A DNA stretch of 64,000 bases, from the NCBI GenBank assembly GCA_030278955.1, contig JAOANR010000001.1, positions 41,752,890-41,816,889 on the forward strand, given 5' to 3'. How positions within the stretch are numbered: the stretch's first letter is position 1; each line of letters starts with the position of its first letter. This DNA comes from Hygrophila difformis. Its lineage: Eukaryota; Streptophyta; Magnoliopsida; Lamiales; Acanthaceae. A program made the position numbers and the translations under genes. Shown here one piece after another: positions 1 to 10,903 of this stretch. The notes below the pieces were generated by a model that saw nothing but the letters and a program-made list of their open reading frames with translations, was not told the DNA's origin and searched no databases.

Positions 1-1162
1 ATGTTTTTTTTACCTATATATCTTTTGAGATAATAATTAATTATTAAATAAATAAATTTTTACCTATATACGACTTGGGCCTTTCACCCGTATGTTGTCA
101 AGTCGTTTTCGAAGTTAGATGTTGCGGGTATTATGTTTCAGCGTAGTTAGAGTTTTTGTTCATGTTTAGCTTTTGTTCTCTTTTTATTTTTTCTTTGCTC
201 GCCTTTTAAGAATTTGTCACTAAAAAAAGAAAATGACCTAAACAAAATATAATAATTATTAAACAAATGTATTGAGCTCCATACCCAAAAGAAAATGGCC
301 TCAACAAGATATCCTGACTTCCAGCTAGACTTCGAGAATATAATTCATGAATGATTCACCTATTTTAATGTTTTAGATATTTTCTTTTATTTAAGAAAAA
401 ATTCGCATAACATTTTTATTCGATTTATTTATTAAAATAAACTATTACAGTATAGTCATATTTTACCAGGCATATATTGTTTCAGTGTCATGGGTTTTAA
501 ATGTTTAAGTAAAGTTTTGCGTTCAAATTTTCGTGAATAGAAGCAATTATTTTGAAAGAGGTCTAATTGTTTAGGATATTTAATTTTATTCCTAAGTGAT
601 TTTATAATTGATAAACTGCATACATATATACTGTAAAAAGCATCAAAATACAAATAGTGTTTATTCCCCAATTAAAATCATTAGCATATGTACGCTGTAA
701 TACCCTAAATTTCGATTTATGAAATGTAGTCTTACTTTAATTTTGTTGTTATATTATATTTATTCCAAAATGTCCAGATTGGAATGATGAATAAATTTCT
801 CACGATATTCCAATTCAGGAATTTCAGTATTTGTTTGAGCTCTGATTTCTGAAAAAATTTTGTGGACATCTTTTTGACATATAGTTCAAAGGTTCACAGT
901 AATATAAGAATGTTACTTAAGACACATCTGTGTCCGTGTGTCCTAAGTAACATTCGTTTTGACAGTTTTTCCGTTGTCGGAATCTCCTATGGCCTGCATC
1001 TTGATAAGAATGTTACTTATAAGGACACACTGATATGAATGCCAATGGATAGGTGAGTTCAGGTGATGCAAGTTGTGAACAACCCGACCCGCCACAGTAT
1101 CCTATGATTGTGTATCTATCATTCCTAGCAAACATCCATTTTACACGCAAAAAATGATGTAG
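1..1162. other. AT-rich intergenic DNA, no gene seen
   Basis: No coding region with recognisable protein similarity is visible. The only structure is an imperfect hairpin at about 905-955: a GAATGTTACTTAAGACACA-type arm faces its reverse complement across a loop of about 10 bases. Part of the arm is repeated near 1008-1026. This may be a MITE relic. Confidence 0.5.
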
Positions 1163-1167
1163 ATTTG

Positions 1168-1844
1168 TAGGTCTCTTAATGCTTCAAGATTCTGTTATGG
1201 ATGTTTTTATGATGTTCTAACTACGTGTTTGCGAAAGTAATAAAGAACACAATTATTTTGTTAACCCAGTTCGATTTTGCAACCTACATCTGGGGGATAC
1301 CAATCCAGGGACTTGAACTAGACTAAAGATTAAAATCACAGACACAATCTAATGCCTAAACCAAGAAATCAAACTCTCACCCTAGACGAACTAATCTAGT
1401 AGAGCAGTGTAGTCAAGACTCCCCCTTAACTACGGCTGTAGGGAAATCCCCCTATTTGAATTCACCAAGGCATGAACACGATCTGTCGATTCTCCATGAT
1501 CTTCATCTTCTTTCCCTGAATCTCCAGAATACAATCTTGATGGTAGATCACAATACCTTCAGATATTTTCTATGTAAACTCAATCTCTCTTTTCTTGTTC
1601 TTCTCACGATCACTCTATAAGTTCTTGAAGAACAACTTACAAAGACTCTCTCACTGTAATCTCTAAGATGAAAAATAAATCGCTCAAAATCCTATCTAAG
1701 ATTACAGACTCTGCGGTATTTAAATAAGTACAAATAAAAGAACTTTCAGCAGAGTTAACTGTCGTCGTCAACCTGATGTGCCAACACCTGAGAAACATCT
1801 CAATGAAAAGTACAAGGTTAAGTTGTCATAACAATGTATTAACA
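1168..1844 (-). repeat. 3' LTR of the copia element
   Basis: A 677-bp LTR, nearly identical to 9005-9683. On the minus strand it starts TGTTAATACA and ends CCTACA. The polypurine tract lies directly upstream in element orientation. Confidence 0.95.
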
Positions 1845-1856
1845 ATCTCCCCCACA
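1845..1856 (-). other. Polypurine tract (copia)
   Basis: The minus strand reads GTGGGGGAGAT immediately before the 3' LTR start TGTTAA. This is the expected plus-strand primer position. Confidence 0.85.
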
Positions 1857-2249
1857 TTTCATGGAGATGATGATCCATCAAACAAGGTGTCTATCAAAAA
1901 TGCAAACAATAAGCAATTTAGATTATGATAGTTAAGCACATCAAACAATATAGCAAAATATCAACAGAGTAAAGTTCCAAACAAGACAACAGTTTTAGAG
2001 AGTCAATAGTCCATCACAAATCATTCAAAAACAAACAATCACAATCAGCAAAATATAGTGTCATCAGCACAAAGTTTAAACATCCATCGGTCATCAGACA
2101 GTCACCACATCAGACAATCACCAAAAACCATTTAAAAAGTTTAGTCAGAGTTAGAAAAGTGTTACCCAAATGTACCAACAACCATACCACATCGAGACGA
2201 CCTCCACCAAAATAGACACCACCACACATTGTTTCTCCCCCTTGATGGA

Positions 2250-3818
2250 TCAAAGAACTCCATCTGAAGAATCCTCTTCCTCATCAGCAAATGGGTTCTG
2301 CTCCTCAGAACGAGCTCCAGTTGAAGAGGCCTTGCGGGTTGGGGAGAGAGATCCGGGAAGCATACTCATAATCTGTGCAATCTTGCGTTTGGTGGCAATG
2401 GCTTCCTGGCTGATTTTGGTCTGCTTGTCACTTAGGGCAAGCAACTCAGACTTGATCTGCAAAATTAGATCGGTGCCAGACGGTGGTGGTCCTTCCTTGA
2501 AGTCGTTATGCTTATCACGAAGCTCATTGGAAGGGGAATGTGCATTTATCTTGATTAGGTCATCCTTCTTTGTCTTAATGCCATTTTGATGCAACAACAA
2601 TGTGATAAGGCCGGGGTATGGTAAACTAGCAGACTTGGTGATAAGATCACGAGTATAACCTAGCATGCGCTTCAAAACCAGAAGACCAAAATTCATAAGT
2701 TCTATTCCAGAAACAATACAAAACAAAAGTTTACCCATTTCCAGTGAAGGCTGTGAGGCGTTGGATGTTGGTAAGATGTTTGCACGACACAGATAGAACA
2801 AACAGTGGAACTTCATGGTCATGTTTGAAACGCTGCACTTGTTCCGGCCAAAGTCAAAAGCCCTCTCATTTGAAATAGTGTAGGCTATATCGGCAGGCGA
2901 ATGAGGCAAATACTCCAGTGGATCACCAAGGTCGTCGTTTGGTGCAAGTTCTAACAACGCATTGATAACTCCAGGGGTTAAATCAATAAACTTGCCTCTA
3001 ATGTATATCTTACCAAACTATTGAGACTTCTTGTTGAGAACATCAGGGTGTAAGTTGGCGTAGAACTCTCTGACCAGTGTTGGAGAGTAAGCTTTAAACA
3101 CCCTTGCCCACTTCAGTAGATGTCTTTCCTCAAGGAACTCATCGAACCCTAGGTCGGTGTATGTAGAATGGACAAAAGTCTCCTCTGGGATGAATTTCCT
3201 GTTGACAAGGTCTTTGATCCCGAACAGCATCATTTCCTTAGTGAAATATGTCATGTTGAATGCTCGTTGTGACAGTAAATCCCTCTGTGTTTTCTCCGGC
3301 GTCCTTCGGGTCCTTGGTCGTTTCGCAGGTGTACCAACATCACTGGTAGAGGTGCTCCGCTTCTTTTTCTGTGAAGACCTAGTAGTAGGTCGTCGGACCT
3401 CTGTTCCAACATCAGCTTGATCTGGAACCTCTGGTTCGTTATGCGGCAGAATATGGTCTTCCTCTTCCTGAACTTGTGCGGCTTCAGCATCAGTAGGATT
3501 TGGAGTAGCTTCAGTGGGATCTCCTGCAGTAGAGGCTTCAGTAGGGTTTACAGTAGGTTCCTGAGGAGGATTTGGAAGTGGACTATGAGGAGGGGTAGGA
3601 AACATGGTAATGATGGGTACGGCATTCTCAGCAAACTCCGTGAGTTGGGCTTCGGTAGCTTCTGTGGAGGTTTGAGTAGTCTTTTCAGGCGTGGCATTTT
3701 GATCTTCAACAACATTTTCTGAGGGAGTGAGGGTCTCAGAAGTGTTTGGGGGTTCCAGGCTAGTTGGGGCTTGATCGGAAGCTTTTTCGGGGTGTTTTTT
3801 GGAGGAAGAAGACACCAT
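2250..3818 (-). pseudogene. Extra 3' ORF of the copia element, putative plant transposon protein
   Basis: Two same-frame open stretches (3818-3018, 266 residues, and 2957-2250, 235 residues) are separated by one TAG at 3018-3020 and no later in-frame stop, so this was one ORF of about 520 residues. The N-terminal 130 residues are Pro/Thr/Glu-rich, followed by a basic, NLS-like stretch (TPAKRPRTRRTPEK). The middle carries the pattern LVREFYANLHPD and, after the stop, IYIRGKFIDLTPGVIN. That combination is typical of the putative plant transposon protein domain (PF20167-like; recalled, not searched). The ORF sits where SIRE-type elements carry an env-like ORF. I see no clear transmembrane or signal segment, so env is not supported. 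Confidence 0.72.
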
Positions 3819-4096
3819 AAGTCGAAAATCTACAAAAACTCAAGCTAGAAACTAGTATGAAGTAAATGAAAACCCAAAGCTACTGATATAAAGAGAGAAA
3901 AACCGAAGGCGAAGAGGCGAGAGAGACGACGGTTGTCACTTGATGTGCGACGTGACTGGAAGATGTCAGTTTGCAGTCATCATTACTCCAAGGACGACGG
4001 TTGCGCAAACTTTATCCAAAAATGAATTGGGCCTGAAAATCTTATGGGCTAGATCAAATGTAAATATGTAAAGTAAACATAAACATGTATCAAAAT

Positions 4097-4942
4097 TTAG
4101 CTAGAGTAACAAAGGCCCATAATAGATCTAAGTGTTTCAAACCTTTCACCGTCGAGAGCTTTAGTAAGGATGTCAGCACGTTGTTCCAACGTCCCAATAT
4201 GTTCAATGTTGCACACACCCTCTTCAACCAAATCTCTTATAAAATGATACCTTATATCAATATGTTTGCTGCGACTATGTAGAACAGGGTTCTTTGAAAT
4301 GTTAATTGCACTTGTATTGTTGCAATACACCTTGAAATCATCCTTCTTGATCCCATAATCACACAAAACTTGTTTCATCCACATCAATTGTGAGCAGCAG
4401 CACGTTGCAGCTATATACTCTGCTTCCGCTGTAGAAAGTGCAACTATGTTCTGCTTTCTAGAAAACCAACATACAAGATTATTTCCTAGATAGGAACATC
4501 CTCCCGTTGTTGACCTTCTGTCATCACAACAGCCAGCCCAATCTGAATCAGTGAACCCTATCAAATCCAAGCTTGATCTTTTAGAGAACCAAATCCCTAA
4601 TCCAATAGTTCCTTTCACATATCTTATAATGCGTTTAACAGCTTTCAAATGCACTTCCTTAGGATTTGCTTGAAATCTAGCACAAACTCCAGTGCTAAAA
4701 GATATGTCGGGTCTAGTAGCTGTTAAGTAAAGTAAACTTCCAATCATAGTTCTATATAGTTTCTGATCTACACTTGCTCCTTGATCATCATTTGAGAGTT
4801 TCTGTTGTTGACCTTGAGGAGTTCTAGCAATCTTACTATCTTCCAACTTGAATCTCTTTAGCATATTCCGAGCATATTTCTCCTGACTAAGAAATATTCC
4901 ATCTTTCATTTGTTTTACTTGTAGTCCTAAGAAGTAAGTCAA
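4097..4942 (-). pseudogene. pol: copia pol 3' part: RT thumb and RNase H
   Basis: Directly continues the preceding segment in the same frame after one TAG. It begins LTYFLGLQVKQ, which is universal in plant copia RTs. The RNase H domain contains DSDWAGCCDDRRSTTG, the ALSTAEAEYIAA block and SKHIDIRYHFIRD. It ends normally near the pol C-terminus. Confidence 0.9.
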
Positions 4943-6463
4943 CTATCCCATCATGCTCATTTCGAACTCTGATTGCATAGCTTGAACAAAGTTGTTTCTG
5001 AGATGTTCTGACGTCGATCCAAAAATTATATCATCAACATATACATGTGCAATTATGAAGTGGTTGTCTTCATGCTTCACAAACATCGTCTTATCAGCTT
5101 CTCCTCTATTATATCCATTATGAATGAGAAATGAAGACAATCGATCATACCAAGCTCTAGGAGCTTGCTTTAGTCCATAAATTGCACCCTTTACTCGATA
5201 TACATGATTTGGTCTAGATGGATCTTCAAAACCAGCAGGCTGTGCCACAAATATCTCCTCTTTGATCTTCCCATTTAAGAAAGCTGTCTTGATATCCAGT
5301 TGATACAACTTAAAATCCATAGAGCATGCAAATGCTAGCAAAATTCGAACAGCTTCCATCCTTGCAACAGGTGCAAACGTTTCACCATAATCCAGGCCTT
5401 CTATCTGTGTAAAACCTTGAGCAACTAAACGAGCTTTATTCCTAATAATGTTGCCTTGCTCATCAGTCTTATTCCTAAATACCCACTTTGTACCAATAAT
5501 ATTGATGTTCTGTGGTTGTTCCACCAACTCCCAAACATCATTCCTTTCAAACTGAACCAACTCATCTTGCATGGCTGCTATCCAGTATTCGTCTTTAAGA
5601 GCTTCTGAAACATTCTTAGGTTCCACTCTAGATATAAAGCAGTTTAATCCAGCAAATTCTCTGTAATTAACCTTCTTGCTTCTAGTCAATCGTTGAGCAC
5701 TAGGATCACCTATAATATCTTGCTGTGAGTGATGCTTTAGAGTCCTTGGACCTTTTCTCTTATCAGATATAACATCTTTAGAACTTAAATCAGCATCCTC
5801 TAAGTTATCTTCATGATTAGCATCTCCTTCATCATCAATAACTATTCCTTCAGACTGTTGTTGACTGGATGTACTAACATCAGGGTTGACTGAGGCAGTA
5901 TCAGTACTAGGAATAATACTATCATCATCCTTTCTAGGTAAAGCATACTTATCCTCAAATAGAACATTTACTGACTCAATAACCTTTCTGGATTGAATCA
6001 AATAAACTCGATAAGCTCTAGAATTGTTAGAATATCCCAAAAACCAACCTTCCTCAGCTCTAGCATCAAACTTCTTAATTTGCTCTCTATCCCTGTAGAC
6101 AAAACATTTACATCCAAAAATATGAAAGTATTTAACAGTAGGAGTCTTACCATTCCAGATTTGATATGGAGTGTTGTTAGTATGAGGTCTCAACAACACA
6201 CGATTGATGATGTGACATGATGTGTAAATTGCTTCAGCCCAAAATGACTTCCCAAGAGCACTAGCATGTAGCATTGAACGAGCCATCTCTTGAAGTGTTC
6301 TATTCTTCCTTTCAGCAATCCCATTCTGTTGAGGTGTCTTTGGGGCAGAGTACTCATGAAAAATTCCATGGTTGTTGCAGAAAAGTTCAAACTCCTGATT
6401 CTCAAACTCGCGTCCATGATCAGAACGGATCCTTTGGATTTTGGTTTGCTTTTCATTCATCAA
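4943..6463 (-). pseudogene. pol: copia pol middle part: integrase core and reverse transcriptase
   Basis: Opens in the integrase core with the second catalytic aspartate (RSDHGREFEN) and the glutamate region (NGIAERKNRTLQEM). A variable acidic linker follows, then RVT_2-type reverse transcriptase with KARLVAQGF, the LDIKTAFLNG motif and the catalytic YVDD in HVYVDDIIFGS. It ends at a TAG (4943-4945) inside the RT/RNase H connection (EMSMMG). The next segment continues in the same frame, so this is a single point stop, consistent with CAG or GAG mutating to TAG. The apparent N-terminus at 6463 is only the first methionine after the upstream frame change. Confidence 0.9.
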
Positions 6464-6471
6464 CTTCAGGC

Positions 6472-7284
6472 TTAGCTTTTTCCATTTAGGCTTTCAGTTT
6501 CTGTTGGACCCATAAGATCCATATGAATTAGTTCTAAGCAATGATCTGTAGAGACTCCATCAGTCTTCTTATGTTGAGCTCGGGTTTGCTTTCCTTTAGA
6601 ACAGTCCACACAAGCAAGGTCTTTGTTATTCTGTAGTTTTGGCAGACCTCTAACAGCGGCTGAACAACTTAGTTTATACATGGTTTGATAGTTGAGATGT
6701 CCAAGTCTCTTGTGCCATAGGTTTGTGAGATCATCCTTGCTTACTAGTGCTTGTGCCAAATTTGCTTCCAAAGTATAGCAATTATTTTTAGATCTTTTGC
6801 CTGTCATGATCTTATCTCTCCTGTAATCAAACACTTGACAAAAATGCTTATTAAAAATAACAAGGGAATCTTCATCACATAATTGAATGATTGAAATGAG
6901 ATTAGTAGTAAGCCCTTCAACATGATAGACTCTAGAAAGTTTAGAAAGTTCACCATCCTTTACATTACCGTAACCAGTGATTTTGCTTCTAGCACCATCA
7001 CCAAAAACCACATCTCCACAATCTTTATCTGTAAAGTTGTTTAGAATCTCCTTACTACCTGTCATATGCCTTGAACAACCTGAATCAAAATACCATTTTT
7101 TGGACCGTGGTTGTTGCTGTGATGATAGAACAACGAGGCATTTACTCTCCTTTCTCTTAGGCACCCACTCCATTTGAATTCTGATATTTTTCTTTAAATC
7201 TTCATGGGGCCAGACAACTGGGCGACCATTCATGAGATCACGAACAATTCTCATGCAAGTTTCAGCTGTGTGGGTAAGCTGCAA
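6472..7284 (-). pseudogene. pol: copia pol 5' part: protease and integrase N-terminus
   Basis: An aspartic protease with active-site pattern DSGCSRHMTG is followed by the GAG-pre-integrase HHCC zinc domain (WHKRLGHLNYQTMYKL, then CVDCSKGKQ). The first integrase-core aspartate follows in LIHMDLMGP. The reading frame stops at LNGKS. Compared with other copia integrases, roughly 30 residues of the core between the first and second catalytic aspartates are missing, and the frame changes before the next segment. The piece is therefore broken by a deletion. Confidence 0.88.
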
Positions 7285-8939
7285 TAGAGACAGTCTCTTC
7301 GTCGTTTGGGTGATATAGGAACATCCTGATGTGTTAGTGAATTTGCTTCAGCATTCAAATTTCCACCAGTAACAAATAGTCTTTTTCCAGTAGATGCTTG
7401 ATTCTTGTACCCAATACCAGTCATGTCTCTGTAGCTCTTTCCAATAGACAAAACTTCATCAAGTTTACCTTTCCCTTTGGTCATCTTCTCCAAATCAGCA
7501 ACTCGAATTTTCAATTTAATAGATTTCTCTCTGAATGATTCCACTTCTTTAGTCACAGTAGTAATCTGAAGCTTCACTTCATCATACTTTCCCTCAAGAA
7601 CTTTTAGATCATCAATAGCCTTAATCTTTTCAGCTTCTGCTTTATCCAAAGTCAGACGGATGTCAGTGAGTTGTTTCGACAACTGCTCATTCTCCTGTAG
7701 AGCTTCATCATACTCCTCTTTGAGTTCTTCATAGATATCAACTAGTTCTTTATAGAGACTACCTGATTCAGCTGTAACAATAGAAGAAATGTCAATAATT
7801 AATTGTATTGACTCACAGTTACCTGTGGAAGGGGTAGGACTAGCTTCTCTTGTCACAAATGCAACAACATCCTCATCATCACTTGATTGTTCATCCTCAG
7901 CTTCAACTTCAGACTCATCACTCAAAGTAGCTTGAAGTGCTTTCCCTCTCTTCTTCTTTGCAGTAGGACATTCAGCTCGCACATGGCCTTTTCCCTCACA
8001 TTCAAAACTTATAATCTCAGAAGATTTATCAGACTTATCAACATCTTTGTCCTTCTTGAATTTTTTGAACTTCTTATCAGATTTCTTTTCAAATCTGTTG
8101 TTCTGCTTCTCCGTTGTCACTGGGTTGTCAGAACTACGATTTTTCTTCTGAAACTTCTTGAAATTCTTATTCTGAAGCATCTTTCCAATCCTTTTGGATA
8201 ATAAAGAAACTTCTTCCTCAAAATCATCAGCAGGTTCATCTTCGGCCTTGAACACAATGTTCTTGTGCGATTTTTCTGAGGCTAAATGATTGATTTCATA
8301 AGTTTGAAGAATACCAACCAATTCCCTCAAGGACATTGTCTTGATCTTCTCAACTTCTTCAAGGGCTGCCACTTTTGCAGAATATTTCTTAGAAACAGTC
8401 CTAAGAAATTTCCTCACGAGCTTTGATCCTTCAAATGTCATTCCAAGAGCTGTGGCCTGATTCACGATATCTTGAAATCTTCCAAAATATGATGTGATAT
8501 CCTCATCATTCGTCATTCTCAAACTGTCAAAGATCGATTCAATGCGCTGTAGACGAGTTGTCTTGATATCTTCAGAACCTTCATGTTGAGTCTCCAAGAA
8601 ATTCCAAGCTTCATAGGCGGATGTACAGTTAGCGATCATCCTGAATTGCGCTTCATCCATAGAACCACTGATAGCGTTGAGAGCTGTATAATTCGCTGAT
8701 CTTGCAGTCCTCTCGGCCTGTGTGAGTTCGGCGTTTGTCGCCGGTCGAATAGTCGTTGTGGCCGTTTCTCCTTCTCTAGTTCGAACAGTTCTTGTTGGCT
8801 GAGTCCTTGGCTCCAAGACTGAATCCCAAACACCATCTCCTTGTGCCAACAGATAATTCCGCATCCTAGCTTTCCAATAGGCATAATCATTTCCATCGAA
8901 CAATGGTGGACGAGTGTTAGACGCTCCTTCTCGACTCAT
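7251..8939 (-). CDS. gag: copia Gag polyprotein, 562 residues
   Basis: Capsid/nucleocapsid protein of the retrotransposon. The start MSREGAS lies about 50 bases after the primer site. Residues 9-45 carry the copia N-terminal pattern RPPLFDGNDYAYWKARM, and residues of about 80-220 match the UBN2/gag region. A lysine-rich stretch (about 250-305) leads into a zinc knuckle at 311-325, where the first cysteine of C-x2-C-x4-H-x4-C is replaced by serine (SFECEGKGHVRAEC), so metal binding may be impaired. The C-terminal half is acidic and then heptad-like (about 380-480), probably coiled coil. The ORF overlaps the pol ORF by about 30 bases in another frame. This may be an indel in an original gag-pol fusion, or natural frameshifting; copia elements usually have one frame, so an indel is favoured. 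Confidence 0.88.
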   Translation of the reverse strand: MSREGASNTRPPLFDGNDYAYWKARMRNYLLAQGDGVWDSVLEPRTQPTRTVRTREGETATTTIRPATNAELTQAERTARSANYTALNAISGSMDEAQFRMIANCTSAYEAWNFLETQHEGSEDIKTTRLQRIESIFDSLRMTNDEDITSYFGRFQDIVNQATALGMTFEGSKLVRKFLRTVSKKYSAKVAALEEVEKIKTMSLRELVGILQTYEINHLASEKSHKNIVFKAEDEPADDFEEEVSLLSKRIGKMLQNKNFKKFQKKNRSSDNPVTTEKQNNRFEKKSDKKFKKFKKDKDVDKSDKSSEIISFECEGKGHVRAECPTAKKKRGKALQATLSDESEVEAEDEQSSDDEDVVAFVTREASPTPSTGNCESIQLIIDISSIVTAESGSLYKELVDIYEELKEEYDEALQENEQLSKQLTDIRLTLDKAEAEKIKAIDDLKVLEGKYDEVKLQITTVTKEVESFREKSIKLKIRVADLEKMTKGKGKLDEVLSIGKSYRDMTGIGYKNQASTGKRLFVTGGNLNAEANSLTHQDVPISPKRRRDCLYCSLPTQLKLA

Positions 8940-8989
8940 GATTCTTGAATCTTGAATGAATGGATTTTCTGAGTTGCGTTAGAGAACTC

Positions 8990-9001
8990 GCTCTGATACC
9001 A
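8990..9001 (-). other. Primer-binding site, initiator Met-tRNA type (copia)
   Basis: The minus strand reads TGGTATCAGAGC three bases inside the 5' LTR. This is the usual plant retroelement complement to the 3' end of initiator methionine tRNA, and it fixes the orientation of the element. Confidence 0.92.
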
Positions 9002-9004
9002 ATT

Positions 9005-9683
9005 TGTAGGTCCCTTAATGCTTCAAGATTCTGTTATGGATGTTTTTATGATGTTCTAACTACGTGTTTGCGAAAGCAATAAAGAACACAATCAATTTGT
9101 TAACCCAGTTCGGTTTTGCAACCTACATCTGGGGGATACCAATCCAGGGACTTGAACTAGACTAAAGATCAAAATCACAGACACAATCTAATGCCTAAAC
9201 CAAGAAATCAAACTCTCACCCTAGACGAACTAATCTAGTAGAGCAGTGTAGTCAAGACTCCCCCTTAACTACGGCTGTAGGGAAATCACCCTATTTGAAT
9301 TCACCAAGGCATGAACACGATCTGTCGATTCTCCATGATCTTCATCTTCTTTCCCTGAATCTCCAGAATACAATCTTGATGGTAGATCACAATACCTTCA
9401 GATATTTTCTATGTAAACTCAATCTCTCTTTTCTTGTTCTTCTCACGATCACTCTATAAGTTCTTGAAGAACAACTTACAAAGACTCTCTCACTGTAATC
9501 TCTAAGATGAAAAATAAATCGCTCAAAATCCTATCTAAGATTATAGACTCTGTGGTATTTAAATAAGTACAAATAAAAGAACTTTCAGCAGAGTTAACTG
9601 TCGTCGTCAACCTGATGTGCCAACACCTGAGAAACATCTCAATGAAAAGTACAAGGTTAAGTTGTCATAACAATATATTAACA
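9005..9683 (-). repeat. 5' LTR of the copia element
   Basis: A 679-bp LTR, next to the primer-binding site. Visible differences from the other copy include substitutions near the ends, in the AAGTAA/AAGCAA stretch, and in the CTGCGG/CTGTGG stretch. Confidence 0.95.
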
Positions 9684-9688
9684 AGATT

Positions 9689-10743
9689 ATTTCTGCATGT
9701 TTATATCCGGTCTCCATTCCATTATAATTCATAGGACAGGTGAAACTTTTAGGACACGATAACATAAGTGAATTTTGAATCCCAAATCTTATGTTAGGCT
9801 TGGGATAAGATAATTGGCCAACTAGCATTACAGGCTATTATAACCTATAAAATTATCCCCACAAGAGAATGGATATATAGGCTATAAACTGTTCTAATTT
9901 AGTAATCAAAATCAAGCAACATTCTTGCTTTGTTAAATTTTTAACCTATACCTAGCTCGTTTTCTCACTTTACTTCCAATTGGTAATGGAGGATGTTCGT
10001 GTTTTGTTTAAAATTCAAGATTAAACAAGTGCTCGGACATCCATTTTTCCTTGTTAGGTTAAAGAGTTTGAAGGCTCAACCAAGTAAGTGAATCTTACTC
10101 CGACTCGAACCATGTTGATTTGAACATTCAAATTGGAATGATGTGTGAACCTTATATTCTTTCTGGAACTAATTTAGAACATGATCAAGCATGATAAACT
10201 TATAGGATTTTCATGATTTAAGAAGGCTTTTTGAATGGCACTGTTACGATGGATTTATGTGAGATAAAGCATGGTTACGATGGTTATACGGTTGGGAAAA
10301 TGAGTACTAAAAACCTCAAACTAAATAGCGCTCAAAATGTTGTTTAAAACCCCATTTATTTGTTGAAATGTTTGGACGTGATCTGGGTTTGTATTTGAAT
10401 GTTTTAAAACCCCAAAATATCATCTAAAAAAGTGTTAAATTATTTTGAAAGCACAAACATGCTTGTTGGATTGAGAAACTTGATAAAATTTGGAAAATAC
10501 AAATTTTACACGATTGCCAACATGCTCTAAATTAAATGTCCTAAAGACATACAAGAGCAATGGTGAAAAAGAATGAAATTTTACTCTCTGTGTCCTAAAT
10601 GTTAGTGTATATATCCTCTAAAAACACACGAATGAGTTAGGGGCACACTGGCAAACTTGGAAAAAAATCCTAATGATCCTATAATTTTTTTGTTTTCCTA
10701 AACCATCCCATAAAAAATGAAGTAATCCATTATATCCGGTAAC
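9689..10743. other. Intergenic AT-rich DNA, no gene seen
   Basis: About 1 kb between the copia target duplication and the hAT element. No ORF shows a recognisable domain and no repeat boundary is clear. Confidence 0.5.
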
Positions 10744-10903
10744 CAGGGCCGAAACTATGCTTATAAAAGGAGTGGCTTGGGCCCATCCATAATTTTTGTG
10801 CTATAATCTAAATGTACACAGTATAGTGATATGCATGATAATGAAGAAACTAACCCTCCCTTCTTGCCATTATTTAACATTTGGTTTATAGTTTGGGGTC
10901 CAG

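Larger units (their letters stand above)
1168..9683 (-). mobile_element. Complete Ty1/copia LTR retrotransposon, coding-defective
   Basis: An 8.5-kb element read on the minus strand. Two near-identical LTRs (1168-1844 and 9005-9683) begin TG and end CA, and they are flanked by a perfect 5-bp target duplication, AGATT, at 1163-1167 and 9684-9688. The order is 5' LTR, Met-tRNA primer site, gag, pol (protease, integrase, RT, RNase H), an extra ORF, polypurine tract, 3' LTR. Integrase before RT is the copia order. The long gag with a coiled-coil tail and the additional 3' ORF suggest the SIRE/Maximus lineage; that is inference. The coding region carries a gag/pol frame change, an integrase-core deletion with a frame change, and in-frame TAG codons, so it is not autonomous. 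I count only about ten LTR differences by eye, so the insertion is fairly recent. Confidence 0.95.

Noticed and set aside
2250..3818. Retroviral-type env
   Set aside because: No signal peptide, no clear membrane span, no cleavage or coiled-coil layout; the sequence pattern fits a plant transposon protein better.
2170..8201. Plus-strand ORFs across the copia element
   Set aside because: Shadows of the minus-strand gag/pol/ORF3 frames, with no domains of their own.
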